Numbered from the stretch's first letter, positions 8,679 to 15,884 are shown. The stretch: DNA of 64,000 bases from Brevibacillus agri (GCF_004117055.1 NZ_CP026363.1:3402001-3466000); one strand, 5' to 3'. Numbers and translations: made by a program. The notes: a model not told the origin generated them from the sequence alone.

Positions 8679-9350
8679 TTATAGTGGACCCGAGATACCT
8701 TGCGAACGAATCATGACAAAGTGTGCTCCCAAAAGGCCGAGCAATGCGCCAGGCAGGAAGAACACGTGAATCGCGAAGAAGCGGGAAAGAGTTTGTGCCC
8801 CTACGATGTCTCCGCCTGTCAGCAACATTTTCGCATATGGACCGATGATCGGAACGGAGTTTGCAATCTCCAGACCTACTTTTGTCGCAAAGTATGCGGT
8901 GTTGTCCCATGGCAGGAGGTAACCTGTGAAGCCAAGTCCCAGCATGACGAAGAAGATCAGCATGCCCACAACCCAGTTCAGCTCGCGAGGCTTTTTGTAT
9001 GCACCTGTAAAGAAAACACGCAACGTATGTAGGAACATCATCACGATGACCAAGCTCGCGCCCCAGTGATGCATACCGCGTACGATTACCCCGAACGCTA
9101 CTTCGTTCTGCAGGTATTTGACAGATTCGTATGCGTTAATAATGTCTGGCACGTAATACATCGTCAAAAACATACCAGACAAGATTTGAATAACGGTAAT
9201 AAAGAACGTTAGGCCCCCAAAGCAGTAAACGAACGCAGAGAAGTGGTGTGCCGGGTTCACGTGCTCAGGTACTTCGTGGTCGGCCAAGTCACGCCACATT
9301 GGAGTGATATTCAGGCGCTCATCGACCCAATCATACATTTTTTGCAACAT
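8679..9350 (-). CDS. qcrB: Menaquinol-cytochrome c reductase, cytochrome b subunit QcrB
   Basis: Cytochrome b6-like membrane subunit that oxidises menaquinol. The 223 residues carry four transmembrane helices, with paired haem-ligand histidines visible in GMHHWGASLV and HTLRVFFTG and again in the C-terminal helix (FFAIHVFFLPG). Length matches the short b6-type cytochrome of bacilli rather than the long mitochondrial form. It starts directly after the qcrA stop and lies in the same operon. Confidence 0.96.
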   Translation of the reverse strand: MLQKMYDWVDERLNITPMWRDLADHEVPEHVNPAHHFSAFVYCFGGLTFFITVIQILSGMFLTMYYVPDIINAYESVKYLQNEVAFGVIVRGMHHWGASLVIVMMFLHTLRVFFTGAYKKPRELNWVVGMLIFFVMLGLGFTGYLLPWDNTAYFATKVGLEIANSVPIIGPYAKMLLTGGDIVGAQTLSRFFAIHVFFLPGALLGLLGAHFVMIRSQGISGPL

Positions 9351-9351
9351 C

Positions 9352-9870
9352 TTAGCCGTTCACCCCCGGACGAGGATTTGCCTTTACTTTACCCAAATAC
9401 AACTTGCCGTCTTTCACTTCTGTTTCATACTCATCAAGAGATGCCGTTGGTGGTGTCCCCAGAATGTGTTCGCCGTTAATGGTATAACGGCCCAAGTGGC
9501 ATGGACAGAAGTACTGGTTCGGATGATCGGCACTTTCGTTCCAGTTTACTGTACAGCCCAAGTGCTTACAGATCGGGGACAGAGCGAGGATTTCACCCTT
9601 GTCATTCTTCGTAATCCATGCAGATAAAGTAGATTCAGATTCATACCAACCGTCCTTGGTATGTACTTTAAACTCAACGCGCTTTGGTTCCGGACCAAAC
9701 TCATCTGGTGAACCAACAGCCACTTTATCTCCACCTGCATGTCCTTGCAGTAAAGGATCAACCGCAAAACGAATCATAGGGGTAATCATACCCGCAGCAA
9801 GGAACCCGCCAGTTCCCATGAGTGCGTAGTTCAAAAATGTACGTCTGGAAATTTCGCGTTTGTCTCCCAT
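9352..9870 (-). CDS. qcrA: Menaquinol-cytochrome c reductase, Rieske iron-sulfur subunit QcrA
   Basis: Rieske [2Fe-2S] subunit of the bc complex, exposed at the outer membrane face. The N-terminus has a twin-arginine motif (SRRTFL, residues 8-13) and one transmembrane helix, consistent with Tat export. Cluster ligands are visible as CKHLGC (C101, H103) and CPCH (C122, H125); C106 and C124 would form the usual disulfide. The gene leads the qcrABC operon behind a good sigma-A promoter at 9945-9973. Confidence 0.96.
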   Translation of the reverse strand: MGDKREISRRTFLNYALMGTGGFLAAGMITPMIRFAVDPLLQGHAGGDKVAVGSPDEFGPEPKRVEFKVHTKDGWYESESTLSAWITKNDKGEILALSPICKHLGCTVNWNESADHPNQYFCPCHLGRYTINGEHILGTPPTASLDEYETEVKDGKLYLGKVKANPRPGVNG

Positions 9871-9944
9871 CTCTTTTTTCCCTCCTTATCCTGTAAAATA
9901 GCGCTACGATGGCGTTTTCATACATATACACTAGGTCAATCCCA

Positions 9945-9990
9945 ATCATAGCTAACGCCTATAAAGATGTCAAGAATGTCCAGTGGACAT
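9945..9990 (-). promoter_or_regulatory. Promoter of qcrABC with an adjoining palindrome
   Basis: On the minus strand, TTGACA (9968-9973) and TATGAT (9945-9950) are spaced exactly 17 nt, a strong sigma-A promoter about 75 nt before qcrA. Immediately upstream of the -35, ATGTCCA and TGGACAT flank a single central base (9976-9990), a perfect 7-1-7 palindrome. That position suits an activator site; ResD is a known activator of this operon in B. subtilis, but I cannot show that this is its site. Confidence 0.7.
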
Positions 9991-10092
9991 GTCTGAACCC
10001 AACCACCGCCTGCGGAGAGATTGTTGCCATTTTGTCAAAATTTGCTCCTTGTCCCTCCCGTTTTCCTGTAGTATTACCGGAAAACGCTTTCT

Positions 10093-10518
10093 CTATTGCG
10101 CACTCTTTTGCTGCCACAAACGAATAATTTCTTTGGTCAGCACATCGACCGTCACTTCAAAGCGCAACGACGAATCCAAGTCTTCCTCGCCTACCGGAAG
10201 CATGAGCGTACTTGCCTCTCCCTGATCGCCAAGCCGGATTTTGTCCCCGGAAAAATGCAGTCCAACGGAAAAAGCGAAGCCCGGCGGCGTCTTTTGCTCC
10301 TGCTCCTCCCAGGCGAAGCGATAGCTGAGCGGAAACAACAGAATCCTTCCCTTCAGGCGCTGCTCGATGCCAGCCGCCACATTCAGCAAGTAGTTCATGC
10401 GCAGCACGTGCTCTTTTACCTCGATCCCGTCCCGGTACAAATAAAGAGGGAGCAGCGCGGTGTCCACATAAGGCCGCAGCTCCTCCCAATTTTCAAACTC
10501 GTTTACATTCCATTGCAT
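10093..10518 (-). CDS. ypiF: DUF2487 family protein (YpiF)
   Basis: Soluble protein of unknown function. The 141 residues show mixed alpha/beta character, with conserved-looking blocks MQWNVNEFENW at the start, LPLYLYRDG and LLFPLSYRF. The ATG at 10518 has GAGGAG 9 nt upstream; the frame remains open further upstream without a good site. It lies just before qcrABC, as in B. subtilis ypiF-qcrA. An 8-bp inverted repeat without a T-tract (10059-10086) follows the stop. Confidence 0.75.
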   Translation of the reverse strand: MQWNVNEFENWEELRPYVDTALLPLYLYRDGIEVKEHVLRMNYLLNVAAGIEQRLKGRILLFPLSYRFAWEEQEQKTPPGFAFSVGLHFSGDKIRLGDQGEASTLMLPVGEEDLDSSLRFEVTVDVLTKEIIRLWQQKSAQ

Positions 10519-10606
10519 AGGGTCGTCTCCTCTTCTTCGCGTAGATTTCCGGAAACTAGCGTACCATGAATCAGCGGAGACTCGCAATATCGCTTCCTGC
10601 TAAGGT

Positions 10607-10822
10607 TCAGGCCTTTTCGTAGGCCATGATTTCTTTCAGTTCGTCTGTCAAGCGGATAAACAGCTCTTTGTTTTTCGTAGCCAACGCCTCATCGATTTCC
10701 TGGTAAAGCGCCCGCTTGCGGTATTGACGCATTTGCTCGTCGATTACCATCTCAGAAAGCAACCCGGATACCATTTGATTGTTCGTTCCGTACGCGTTGG
10801 AATAGAAATTTGGCCACTCCAT
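10607..10822 (-). CDS. Small IDEAL-domain protein (YpiB-related)
   Basis: A 71-residue protein consisting almost wholly of an IDEAL domain, a short helical module named after its consensus residues; here it reads IDEALATKNKELFIRLTDEL near residues 43-62. B. subtilis YpiB carries the same domain at the end of a longer chain, so this looks like a stripped-down relative in the same genomic place. I prefer the ATG at 10822 because GAGGG lies 6 nt upstream; the ATG at 10828 is too close to that site. Function is unknown; a protein-protein adaptor role is plausible. Confidence 0.75.
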   Translation of the reverse strand: MEWPNFYSNAYGTNNQMVSGLLSEMVIDEQMRQYRKRALYQEIDEALATKNKELFIRLTDELKEIMAYEKA

Positions 10823-10831
10823 ACCCATCCC

Positions 10832-11950
10832 TCACTTCAATAAAATAGTCGTTTCCGTAAAGCCGTTGTATTTTCGAAGCCAAGTCTGGCTCGCATAGGT
10901 GGCAGTGTACAACCACTGTTCATGCTCGTCTTGGCCGACTCGAAGCAATCCGAGGTGCACCATCATTTTGCAGACGCGATTGACCAAAATATCTGCGGGT
11001 GCATCGTAGTAAAACTCCTTGATCCACGCAAGCAGCGTGTTCATCAGCGATTCCTGCCTTACCCAGCCACCGGCTGCAAGCAGCGGAATCAACTGGACAA
11101 GCATCGGCAAATTCGGGATCGCCCGCTTGTACAACCTCATCCAAAAACGGATCACATCGTGGTAGAGCTGATCGGTGTACGGCTGCTCCAGCCGCTCGCG
11201 GCCCGCCTCCGTAATCGCCACTTTTCCTTCCGCTTCCTCAATCCACTTGTGGTAGTAGCAGAAATCGTAGAGCAACGAAAACCGGTCCGGGTACACATCG
11301 AAGTGAAGTCCGTAGCCAAAGCGCCATTTTTGCGGCAAAAGCGGTTCTTCCTTCACGTACAAAAATTGAAACAACTGCTGCTGATGCCTTTTGTACATGC
11401 CTCCTTCGGCCGTAAGCGGTACAGGCTCTTGCTGAAGGAATTGTAAAAATTGCATGATATCGTCGCAGAGAGCCGTTCCTTCATCCCTGTACGCTTCCGG
11501 TCCCGGAACGACCAGCGTGTTTTGTTCGCGCCACTGATCGAGCCAGGCTTGTATGTACGGCTCACGGATGTCGAGCGGAATTTGATACTGCCCGATCGTC
11601 TTGCTTTTCGCCGGGAAGATCCATCCTCTTTTCATGGCCGCGGCCACGAACTTTCTTGCTTCTTCCTGCTTTTTTTCTTTGGCACTCTCCAGAGCTACTC
11701 CCGCTTTGGCCAGCAAATCTTCCAGCGACATGACGGTTCGCTTGTCGAGTAGCAGTTGCAGCAAAAAATGCGTTTCTGCCGAGGATAGCTGGGCTACTTC
11801 TTGCGCGATTGTCAACCGATGGCGCAGGCTGGACAAGAGCGAGGTGATTAGCTCGTTTTTGGAATGAGGGTTGCATTCGCATCCGTAGTGATTGGCAATC
11901 TGATGGAGCTGCCGGATATCGGTGTACACCAAGATCTCAGCCAAGTTCAT
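10832..11950 (-). CDS. Conserved hypothetical protein, winged-helix-rich, XPB/Ssl2-N-terminal-like
   Basis: I do not recognise this 372-residue protein with certainty. The N-terminal 110 residues (LAEILVYTDIRQLHQIANHY, then LSSAETHFLLQLLLDKR) resemble the helicase-associated winged-helix region of bacterial XPB/Ssl2-like proteins. No Walker motifs follow. The rest alternates helices and short strands, with VAITEAGRERL suggesting a second winged helix. The ATG at 11950 follows AAGGGA. It ends 9 nt before the IDEAL-domain gene, so the two are likely cotranscribed. A DNA-binding or replication-linked role is only inference. Confidence 0.6.
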   Translation of the reverse strand: MNLAEILVYTDIRQLHQIANHYGCECNPHSKNELITSLLSSLRHRLTIAQEVAQLSSAETHFLLQLLLDKRTVMSLEDLLAKAGVALESAKEKKQEEARKFVAAAMKRGWIFPAKSKTIGQYQIPLDIREPYIQAWLDQWREQNTLVVPGPEAYRDEGTALCDDIMQFLQFLQQEPVPLTAEGGMYKRHQQQLFQFLYVKEEPLLPQKWRFGYGLHFDVYPDRFSLLYDFCYYHKWIEEAEGKVAITEAGRERLEQPYTDQLYHDVIRFWMRLYKRAIPNLPMLVQLIPLLAAGGWVRQESLMNTLLAWIKEFYYDAPADILVNRVCKMMVHLGLLRVGQDEHEQWLYTATYASQTWLRKYNGFTETTILLK

Positions 11951-12016
11951 CTGTGCATCCCTTCTTTGCGATGGCTTTCTTGTATCCCTCATTCTTGCCA
12001 ATAAGCGGAAAAATAA

Positions 12017-12046
12017 ACAGGAAGCCACCTGAGTGACTTCCTGTTC
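12017..12046 (-). terminator. Terminator downstream of the TPR gene
   Basis: Read on the minus strand, AACAGGAAGTCAC pairs with GTGGCTTCCTGTT (one G-U pair) around a 4-nt loop and is followed by a T-rich stretch. It separates the TPR gene from the winged-helix gene. Confidence 0.85.
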
Positions 12047-12080
12047 GTCGATTTTTTTATGCGCGAGCGTTTTTTTCGCT

Positions 12081-13025
12081 CTATTCTTCGTCTGTTTCGT
12101 GATCCCATTGGTCGTGCAACTGCTGGTATTCTTTCGCCTCGTCGTACCGTCCTGCCTGCGTCAAAAGCGCAATCAGGCGGCGAATCTGGTCGAGGTCGAA
12201 GCCGGACAGCGTCACGTATTGCTTCAAGGCGTCGATGGCCTGCTCGGTTTTGCCGAGCGACAAGTAAATGTCTGCCGCCAAAGGGTACGCGGCGACGTAT
12301 TCCTCGTCAATCGCCTGCAGGGTGGTCACCAGCTCCACGGCTTCCTCCAGACGTCCCACATGGAAGCCCATCAAGGCTGCTCCGTACAGCACTTCCGGCG
12401 AGCGATCGAGCACCAACGCCTGGCGGAACACCTGGTACGCCTGCTCAAACTGGCCGCTTTGCGCCAGCGAGCGCCCTTTTGTCAGCAGCAGATCGAGGCT
12501 CTCGTGGCCTGCCTCCTCCAACAGCTTCATCGCTACGTCGTCTTCGCCGGTGCGGAAGTACAGATTGCCGAGTGCCGCCAAAATGTCCTGGTTGTCCGGC
12601 TCTTTTTGCCTTGCCTGCTCCAGATACTTCACCGCCACCTCATCCAAATCTTGCAGCGCGTACAAATCGGCGAGCAACAGGTCAAGCTGAATGCTTTCGT
12701 AGCCCGATTCCTTGCATTCGTAGAGCAAATGCTGCGCGGTTTCAAAATCGCTGGAATCAAGGGCAATTTCTGCGAGCAACAGTTGGCACTCTCTGCGCAA
12801 GGAAGGCTCCATGCCCGGATTTTTCTCCAGCACCTCCGACAACAGCTTGCCCGCTACTTCCAAATGTCCCAGCCGGTACCACACCTCGGCCAAATACATC
12901 ATCACATCCGGAAGATCAGATCCGTGCTCCTGCACTTTTTGCAGGGCGGTCAAGCCCAGCTCCACCTCGTCGTTTTCAATCCGCTTGATTGCCTCGTCTA
13001 TGACATACAGCCATTTTTTTGGCAT
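12081..13025 (-). CDS. ypiA: Tetratricopeptide-repeat protein (YpiA-like)
   Basis: A 314-residue soluble protein made of tandem TPR-type helix pairs, for example YLAEVWYRLGHLEVAGKLL, ALGNLYFRTGEDDVAMKLLE and PLAADIYLSLGKTEQAIDAL. Such scaffolds usually mediate protein contacts; no catalytic motif is seen. The ATG at 13025 has AGGTGA 6 nt upstream; the GTG at 13034 is part of that ribosome site and is unlikely to be the start. In B. subtilis ypiA lies between aroA and ypiB; here an ECF sigma operon and an amidohydrolase-like gene have come in between. Confidence 0.8.
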   Translation of the reverse strand: MPKKWLYVIDEAIKRIENDEVELGLTALQKVQEHGSDLPDVMMYLAEVWYRLGHLEVAGKLLSEVLEKNPGMEPSLRRECQLLLAEIALDSSDFETAQHLLYECKESGYESIQLDLLLADLYALQDLDEVAVKYLEQARQKEPDNQDILAALGNLYFRTGEDDVAMKLLEEAGHESLDLLLTKGRSLAQSGQFEQAYQVFRQALVLDRSPEVLYGAALMGFHVGRLEEAVELVTTLQAIDEEYVAAYPLAADIYLSLGKTEQAIDALKQYVTLSGFDLDQIRRLIALLTQAGRYDEAKEYQQLHDQWDHETDEE

Positions 13026-13078
13026 CGTGTTCACCTCATATGTATTTTGCTTCGGCCGTATTCTCGATGAATAGCCAC

Positions 13079-13104
13079 AAAAGACCGTCCGAGGACGGTC
13101 TTTT
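13079..13104 (-). terminator. Terminator downstream of the anti-sigma gene
   Basis: AAAAGACCGTCC and GGACGGTCTTTT form a near-perfect 12-bp stem with a 2-nt centre, flanked by T/A tracts. It ends the sigma/anti-sigma operon. Confidence 0.9.
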
Positions 13105-13127
13105 CTTTCCTTAATGATCTTATACCA

Positions 13128-13778
13128 TTATGCACGAGTAAGCCAGCTCATTGTCAACACGGTTATCAAAATCCCGAAAACACTGAGCACGATCGAATAG
13201 TTAGGCTTGGCTGCATCCGCTGTCGCAGGCTTGCCATCCAGCGGAACGATGGAAGCCGTCGCACTCGCAAGCGCATCTCCCTGGGAAGAGAGCGGCTGTG
13301 CTTCTACAACGTATGTACCATCATCTGTTTGCATGGAAGAAGAGATGACTTGTGCCTTTGGCGTGTTCATCGCCATCACTTCCCCGTTAATGACGAGGGC
13401 GTTAGCCTGTTCCGTGGAGCTTGTATTCACATATAGCGTAAACGTAAACAACAGCAGCAAAAGTACGGCTACACTTGCCCCCATACGTCGCATTCTGGCT
13501 GTTACGCTGAAAATTTTTCTGCCAATCGGGATCGCCCACTGCTCCTCAGACAAAATCCGGGCCATGACCGCATCTACAATGGAACGGGAAGGCGTAACCG
13601 AATGGTACTCTTCCTTGTCCATCGCCATCCACTCCCCGCTGTCCGACCAAATTTCATAGTCGGAACGGCAGGCATAACAAGAAGCCATATGATGGTCGAC
13701 GCGGCGTTGCGTCACCTCGGGCAACAGATTTTCGGCGTAGTCAGGCAGAATTTCCTGCACTTCTTCACATTTCATCAT
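13128..13778 (-). CDS. Anti-sigma factor with zinc-finger (zf-HC2) domain and two membrane helices
   Basis: Partner and presumed inhibitor of the ECF sigma factor encoded just upstream. Residues 1-40 hold the anti-sigma zinc motif H30-x3-C34-x2-C37 (HMASCYAC), with a further Cys at position 4. A transmembrane helix lies near 98-116 and a second near the C-terminus (about 193-211), so the middle part would be outside the cell. Many single-pass RsiW-type proteins lack that second helix. It overlaps the sigma gene by 4 nt. PrsW, encoded at 55256-55930, is the known site-1 protease for RsiW and could act on a protein like this; that link is inference. Confidence 0.87.
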   Translation of the reverse strand: MMKCEEVQEILPDYAENLLPEVTQRRVDHHMASCYACRSDYEIWSDSGEWMAMDKEEYHSVTPSRSIVDAVMARILSEEQWAIPIGRKIFSVTARMRRMGASVAVLLLLLFTFTLYVNTSSTEQANALVINGEVMAMNTPKAQVISSSMQTDDGTYVVEAQPLSSQGDALASATASIVPLDGKPATADAAKPNYSIVLSVFGILITVLTMSWLTRA

Positions 13779-14365
13779 CGATTCATCCCTTCAGCTTCAT
13801 CCAATTGAGGGTCCAGGATGTAGGTTTCCAACTGGCCTTTTATACTTTGGCGTGCCCGAAACAGCAAGGATTTCACGGAGCTGACGGTCAAATTGAGGAT
13901 CGTGGCGATCTCTGTGTAATCCATTTGTTCGTACTCCCGCAAAATCAGGGCGGAACGCTGCTTTTCCGGCAGGTTGTTGATCGCCAGTCTGACCATGCTC
14001 TCCCGCTCGTTGCGCAACAACACCTGCTCGGGCAAGGTTTTGGGAGAAGCCATCGGCACTTGCAAAGTATCGTCCAGATACACGTCGGAGTTGCGGCTTT
14101 TGCGCAATTCGCTGAGTACGGAGTTGCGGGCTATCGTATAGAGCCAGGTGGAGAAGGTTGCTTCTACATCACGGAAAGAATGAATGCTCTTATACGCCTT
14201 GTAAAACGTCTCCTGACAGATGTCCTCAGCGATATGCTCCAAATGAGCCTGGCGCAAAAGGTGAGTGACAAATGAGAGGATCTTTTTTTCATAACGACGA
14301 ATCAGTTCAGCATAGCATTCCAGATTACCTTCTTTAATCTCTCGGATAAGCTGGGAATCGGTCAT
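13775..14365 (-). CDS. ECF RNA polymerase sigma factor (SigW-like)
   Basis: A 196-residue ECF sigma factor. Region 2 covers about 20-95 (AEDICQETFYKAYKSIHSF, then FSTWLYTIARN) and region 4 about 125-180 (INNLPEKQRSALILREYEQ, then TEIATILNLTVSSVKSLLFR). The ATG follows AAGGAGG. The anti-sigma gene overlaps its end. A promoter of the general ECF type lies 51-77 nt upstream, suggesting autoregulation. No sigma factor occupies this place in the B. subtilis gene order, so it is an insertion relative to that species. I cannot tell its orthologue from sequence alone. Confidence 0.92.
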   Translation of the reverse strand: MTDSQLIREIKEGNLECYAELIRRYEKKILSFVTHLLRQAHLEHIAEDICQETFYKAYKSIHSFRDVEATFSTWLYTIARNSVLSELRKSRNSDVYLDDTLQVPMASPKTLPEQVLLRNERESMVRLAINNLPEKQRSALILREYEQMDYTEIATILNLTVSSVKSLLFRARQSIKGQLETYILDPQLDEAEGMNR

Positions 14366-14415
14366 GATCAGGATTACCTCCTTGCGATTCCGATCCCTCA
14401 GCGGCCTTTGTCATA

Positions 14416-14442
14416 TTAGACTGCTGGGGATGTAAAAAGTTG
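14416..14442 (-). promoter_or_regulatory. Candidate autoregulatory ECF-type promoter
   Basis: On the minus strand, CAACTT (14437-14442) and TCTAA (14416-14420) are spaced 16 nt. This resembles the general ECF pattern of a -35 with AAC followed by T residues and a -10 with TCTAA. It points straight at the ECF sigma gene, about 50 nt away. Confidence 0.55.
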
Positions 14443-14490
14443 CGCGACCTTACGATTCTTTTCTCGTCTCACTGCGGGAATCCTTCACGA

Positions 14491-14512
14491 AAAAACCCCC
14501 AATTTTGGGGTT
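14491..14512 (-). terminator. Terminator of the amidohydrolase-like gene
   Basis: AACCCC and GGGGTT form the stem, followed on the minus strand by six T. The stem begins inside the stop codon of the amidohydrolase-like gene. Confidence 0.8.
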
Positions 14513-15632
14513 AAATGACATAGGCGTTGGGCTTTGTGTCGAAAATCCGCCTGCCCATCCCGATTGAAGAGCTAAACTGCGCATTTCGATACATCCATTT
14601 ACCGTTCGACATAACAGATGCTGGAAGATGCATTTCGCTAAAATTGAGAATAGTGGAAAGATCATACTTTGTCAACCAGTTTTCCTTTTTCAGGAAGACA
14701 ATATCAGCGTCCGCCCCTGGTGTCAAGCTTCCTTTTTGCGGATAAAGCCCAATCGCCTTGGCAACGTTTGTCGAAGCGAGTCTGACGAGCAGACAAAGCA
14801 GGATTTCCGGCGAGCACCATCTCCTGCGATAGTCAATGCGAACCTCCTGCAGAGGCGAAGCGACCTGGCAGCTATCGTAAAACCTCTGATATATATATCG
14901 GACAGCCCGGTCAGTTGTTTCAGCGTTCAAACGGAAAATGTGTAAAAACGGATCGGATTGTTTTGGTTCAAAGGCCGCTGACGGATCAGCAATGACAGTA
15001 CGCACCTTCCAGTATCTCGTGGCGTCCAGCCAAAGCTGCCGAATGAGATCACGCTGTTCTTTTTTTACGGAAGCATCATTTTGAATATGCAAATGCAGAA
15101 TCGTTTGTTTAGACGTATGAAGTGGCAAAAGCGTTTCCCAATTTATTGTGGAAATTTCTTCTGGGCTTCGGACCGTCACATGAAAGGAAGAAAAGCCGAG
15201 CTCTGAGTACTGCGCCACCGTTCTCGGCTGTAGCTGGGCAGGCTCGATCGCCACGTGCCAGGCGTAGTCGAGCGGGCTGTTGAAGTGCCTCGTCTGCTGG
15301 TATTCCACCTGCGGCCTGCTCATCCACGGCTCCGGGCGCAACACGTCCACGAAGCTCGTACAACCGCTCCTGACGAGCTCTCGCATCACTTCTATGTACG
15401 TCTTCCCATCTTTTATTTTATACAACGATTGTGTCGGCAGTGCGACGAAACCGGGCAAAAGATACATACCGGACGCGTCCACCTCTTCAAAGACGGTCGT
15501 CGCGGTCGTTTTGGGCAAGGTATCCTTGGCGATGCGAACGATTTTTCCGCCTGCAATCCAAATATCTGCTTCTTTGACTCGGTGCGCTGTGACTACCGCT
15601 CCTCCTCGAATGACCATTCCTTGCTCCGGCAC
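14511..15632 (-). CDS. Degenerate dihydropyrimidinase/dihydroorotase-like amidohydrolase
   Basis: Cyclic amidohydrolase-like protein that probably has no metal-dependent activity. The first 60 residues give the family's beta-sandwich (MVIRGGAVVTAHRVKEADIW, then GGKIVRI). The C-terminus has the matching NVAKAIGLYPQKGSL...GADADIVFLK block. The HxH metal motif that normally follows the PGF loop is absent: the sequence reads LLPGFVALPTQS (about 58-69). The chain is 373 residues, against about 460 in hydantoinases. I chose GTG at 15632 (GAGGGG upstream); an ATG lies five codons later but has no ribosome site of its own. It has its own promoter and a terminator in its leader. Confidence 0.7.
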   Translation of the reverse strand: MPEQGMVIRGGAVVTAHRVKEADIWIAGGKIVRIAKDTLPKTTATTVFEEVDASGMYLLPGFVALPTQSLYKIKDGKTYIEVMRELVRSGCTSFVDVLRPEPWMSRPQVEYQQTRHFNSPLDYAWHVAIEPAQLQPRTVAQYSELGFSSFHVTVRSPEEISTINWETLLPLHTSKQTILHLHIQNDASVKKEQRDLIRQLWLDATRYWKVRTVIADPSAAFEPKQSDPFLHIFRLNAETTDRAVRYIYQRFYDSCQVASPLQEVRIDYRRRWCSPEILLCLLVRLASTNVAKAIGLYPQKGSLTPGADADIVFLKKENWLTKYDLSTILNFSEMHLPASVMSNGKWMYRNAQFSSSIGMGRRIFDTKPNAYVI

Positions 15633-15701
15633 GCTCGTCCCCTCCCGCCTCGCATCGAGCTGCAATTTGTACGAGCATATGCGCGGGCAAGGAAAAAAAT
15701 A

Positions 15702-15745
15702 CAAAAAAAGACCGCCGTTGATTGTAAGCGCATTCAAACGGCGGT
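15702..15745 (-). terminator. Terminator inside the leader of the amidohydrolase-like gene (possible attenuator or small-RNA end)
   Basis: On the minus strand, ACCGCCGTT pairs with AACGGCGGT (9 bp) around a 17-nt loop, followed by seven T and then a second run of seven T. It sits after the promoter at 15805-15833 and before the start codon at 15632. It therefore either attenuates the gene or ends a separate transcript of roughly 95 nt. Confidence 0.8.
15722..15736. promoter_or_regulatory. Catabolite-responsive element (cre)-like site
   Basis: TTGTAAGCGCATTCA matches the Gram-positive cre consensus WTGNAANCGNWNNCW at every fixed position. It falls in the loop of the leader terminator, downstream of the predicted start of transcription, where CcpA could act as a roadblock. 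The same 9-mer TGTAAGCGC recurs at 15819-15827, beside the -35. Confidence 0.45.
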
Positions 15746-15759
15746 AGCACACGTGTGCT
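15746..15759. repeat. Perfect 14-bp palindrome in the leader
   Basis: AGCACACGTGTGCT reads the same on both strands. It directly adjoins the leader terminator stem and lies about 40-50 nt after the predicted transcription start. It could be a repressor operator or a second RNA hairpin. Confidence 0.6.
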
Positions 15760-15804
15760 TTTATAATATTGGATAGGAGTGGAGAGAAACCATACTGTAG
15801 TTTT

Positions 15805-15833
15805 ATAATAAACGGAATGTAAGCGCTTGTCAA
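15805..15833 (-). promoter_or_regulatory. Sigma-A promoter of the amidohydrolase-like gene
   Basis: Minus-strand TTGACA (15828-15833, perfect) and TATTAT (15805-15810) with a 17-nt spacer. The predicted start near 15798 gives a leader of about 165 nt that contains the palindrome, the cre-like site and the terminator. Confidence 0.75.
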
Positions 15834-15845
15834 ATCATTTTTGCT

Positions 15846-15884
15846 AAAAACCGCCAGACCTGTCCCGACGTTTTCCCGGCGGTT
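15846..15884 (-). terminator. Second terminator after aroA
   Basis: AACCGCC and GGCGGTT form a 7-bp stem with a long loop, followed on the minus strand by five T. With the hairpin at 15896-15930 it makes a tandem terminator that insulates the downstream promoter. Confidence 0.7.

Noticed and set aside
10059-10086. CGTTTTCC/GGAAAACG inverted repeat after ypiF as a terminator
   Set aside because: No T-tract follows on the minus strand; it remains an unexplained hairpin.
12882-12903. GGTACCACACC, resembling part of a T-box
   Set aside because: It lies inside the TPR coding sequence with no specifier stem or terminator, so chance similarity is more likely.
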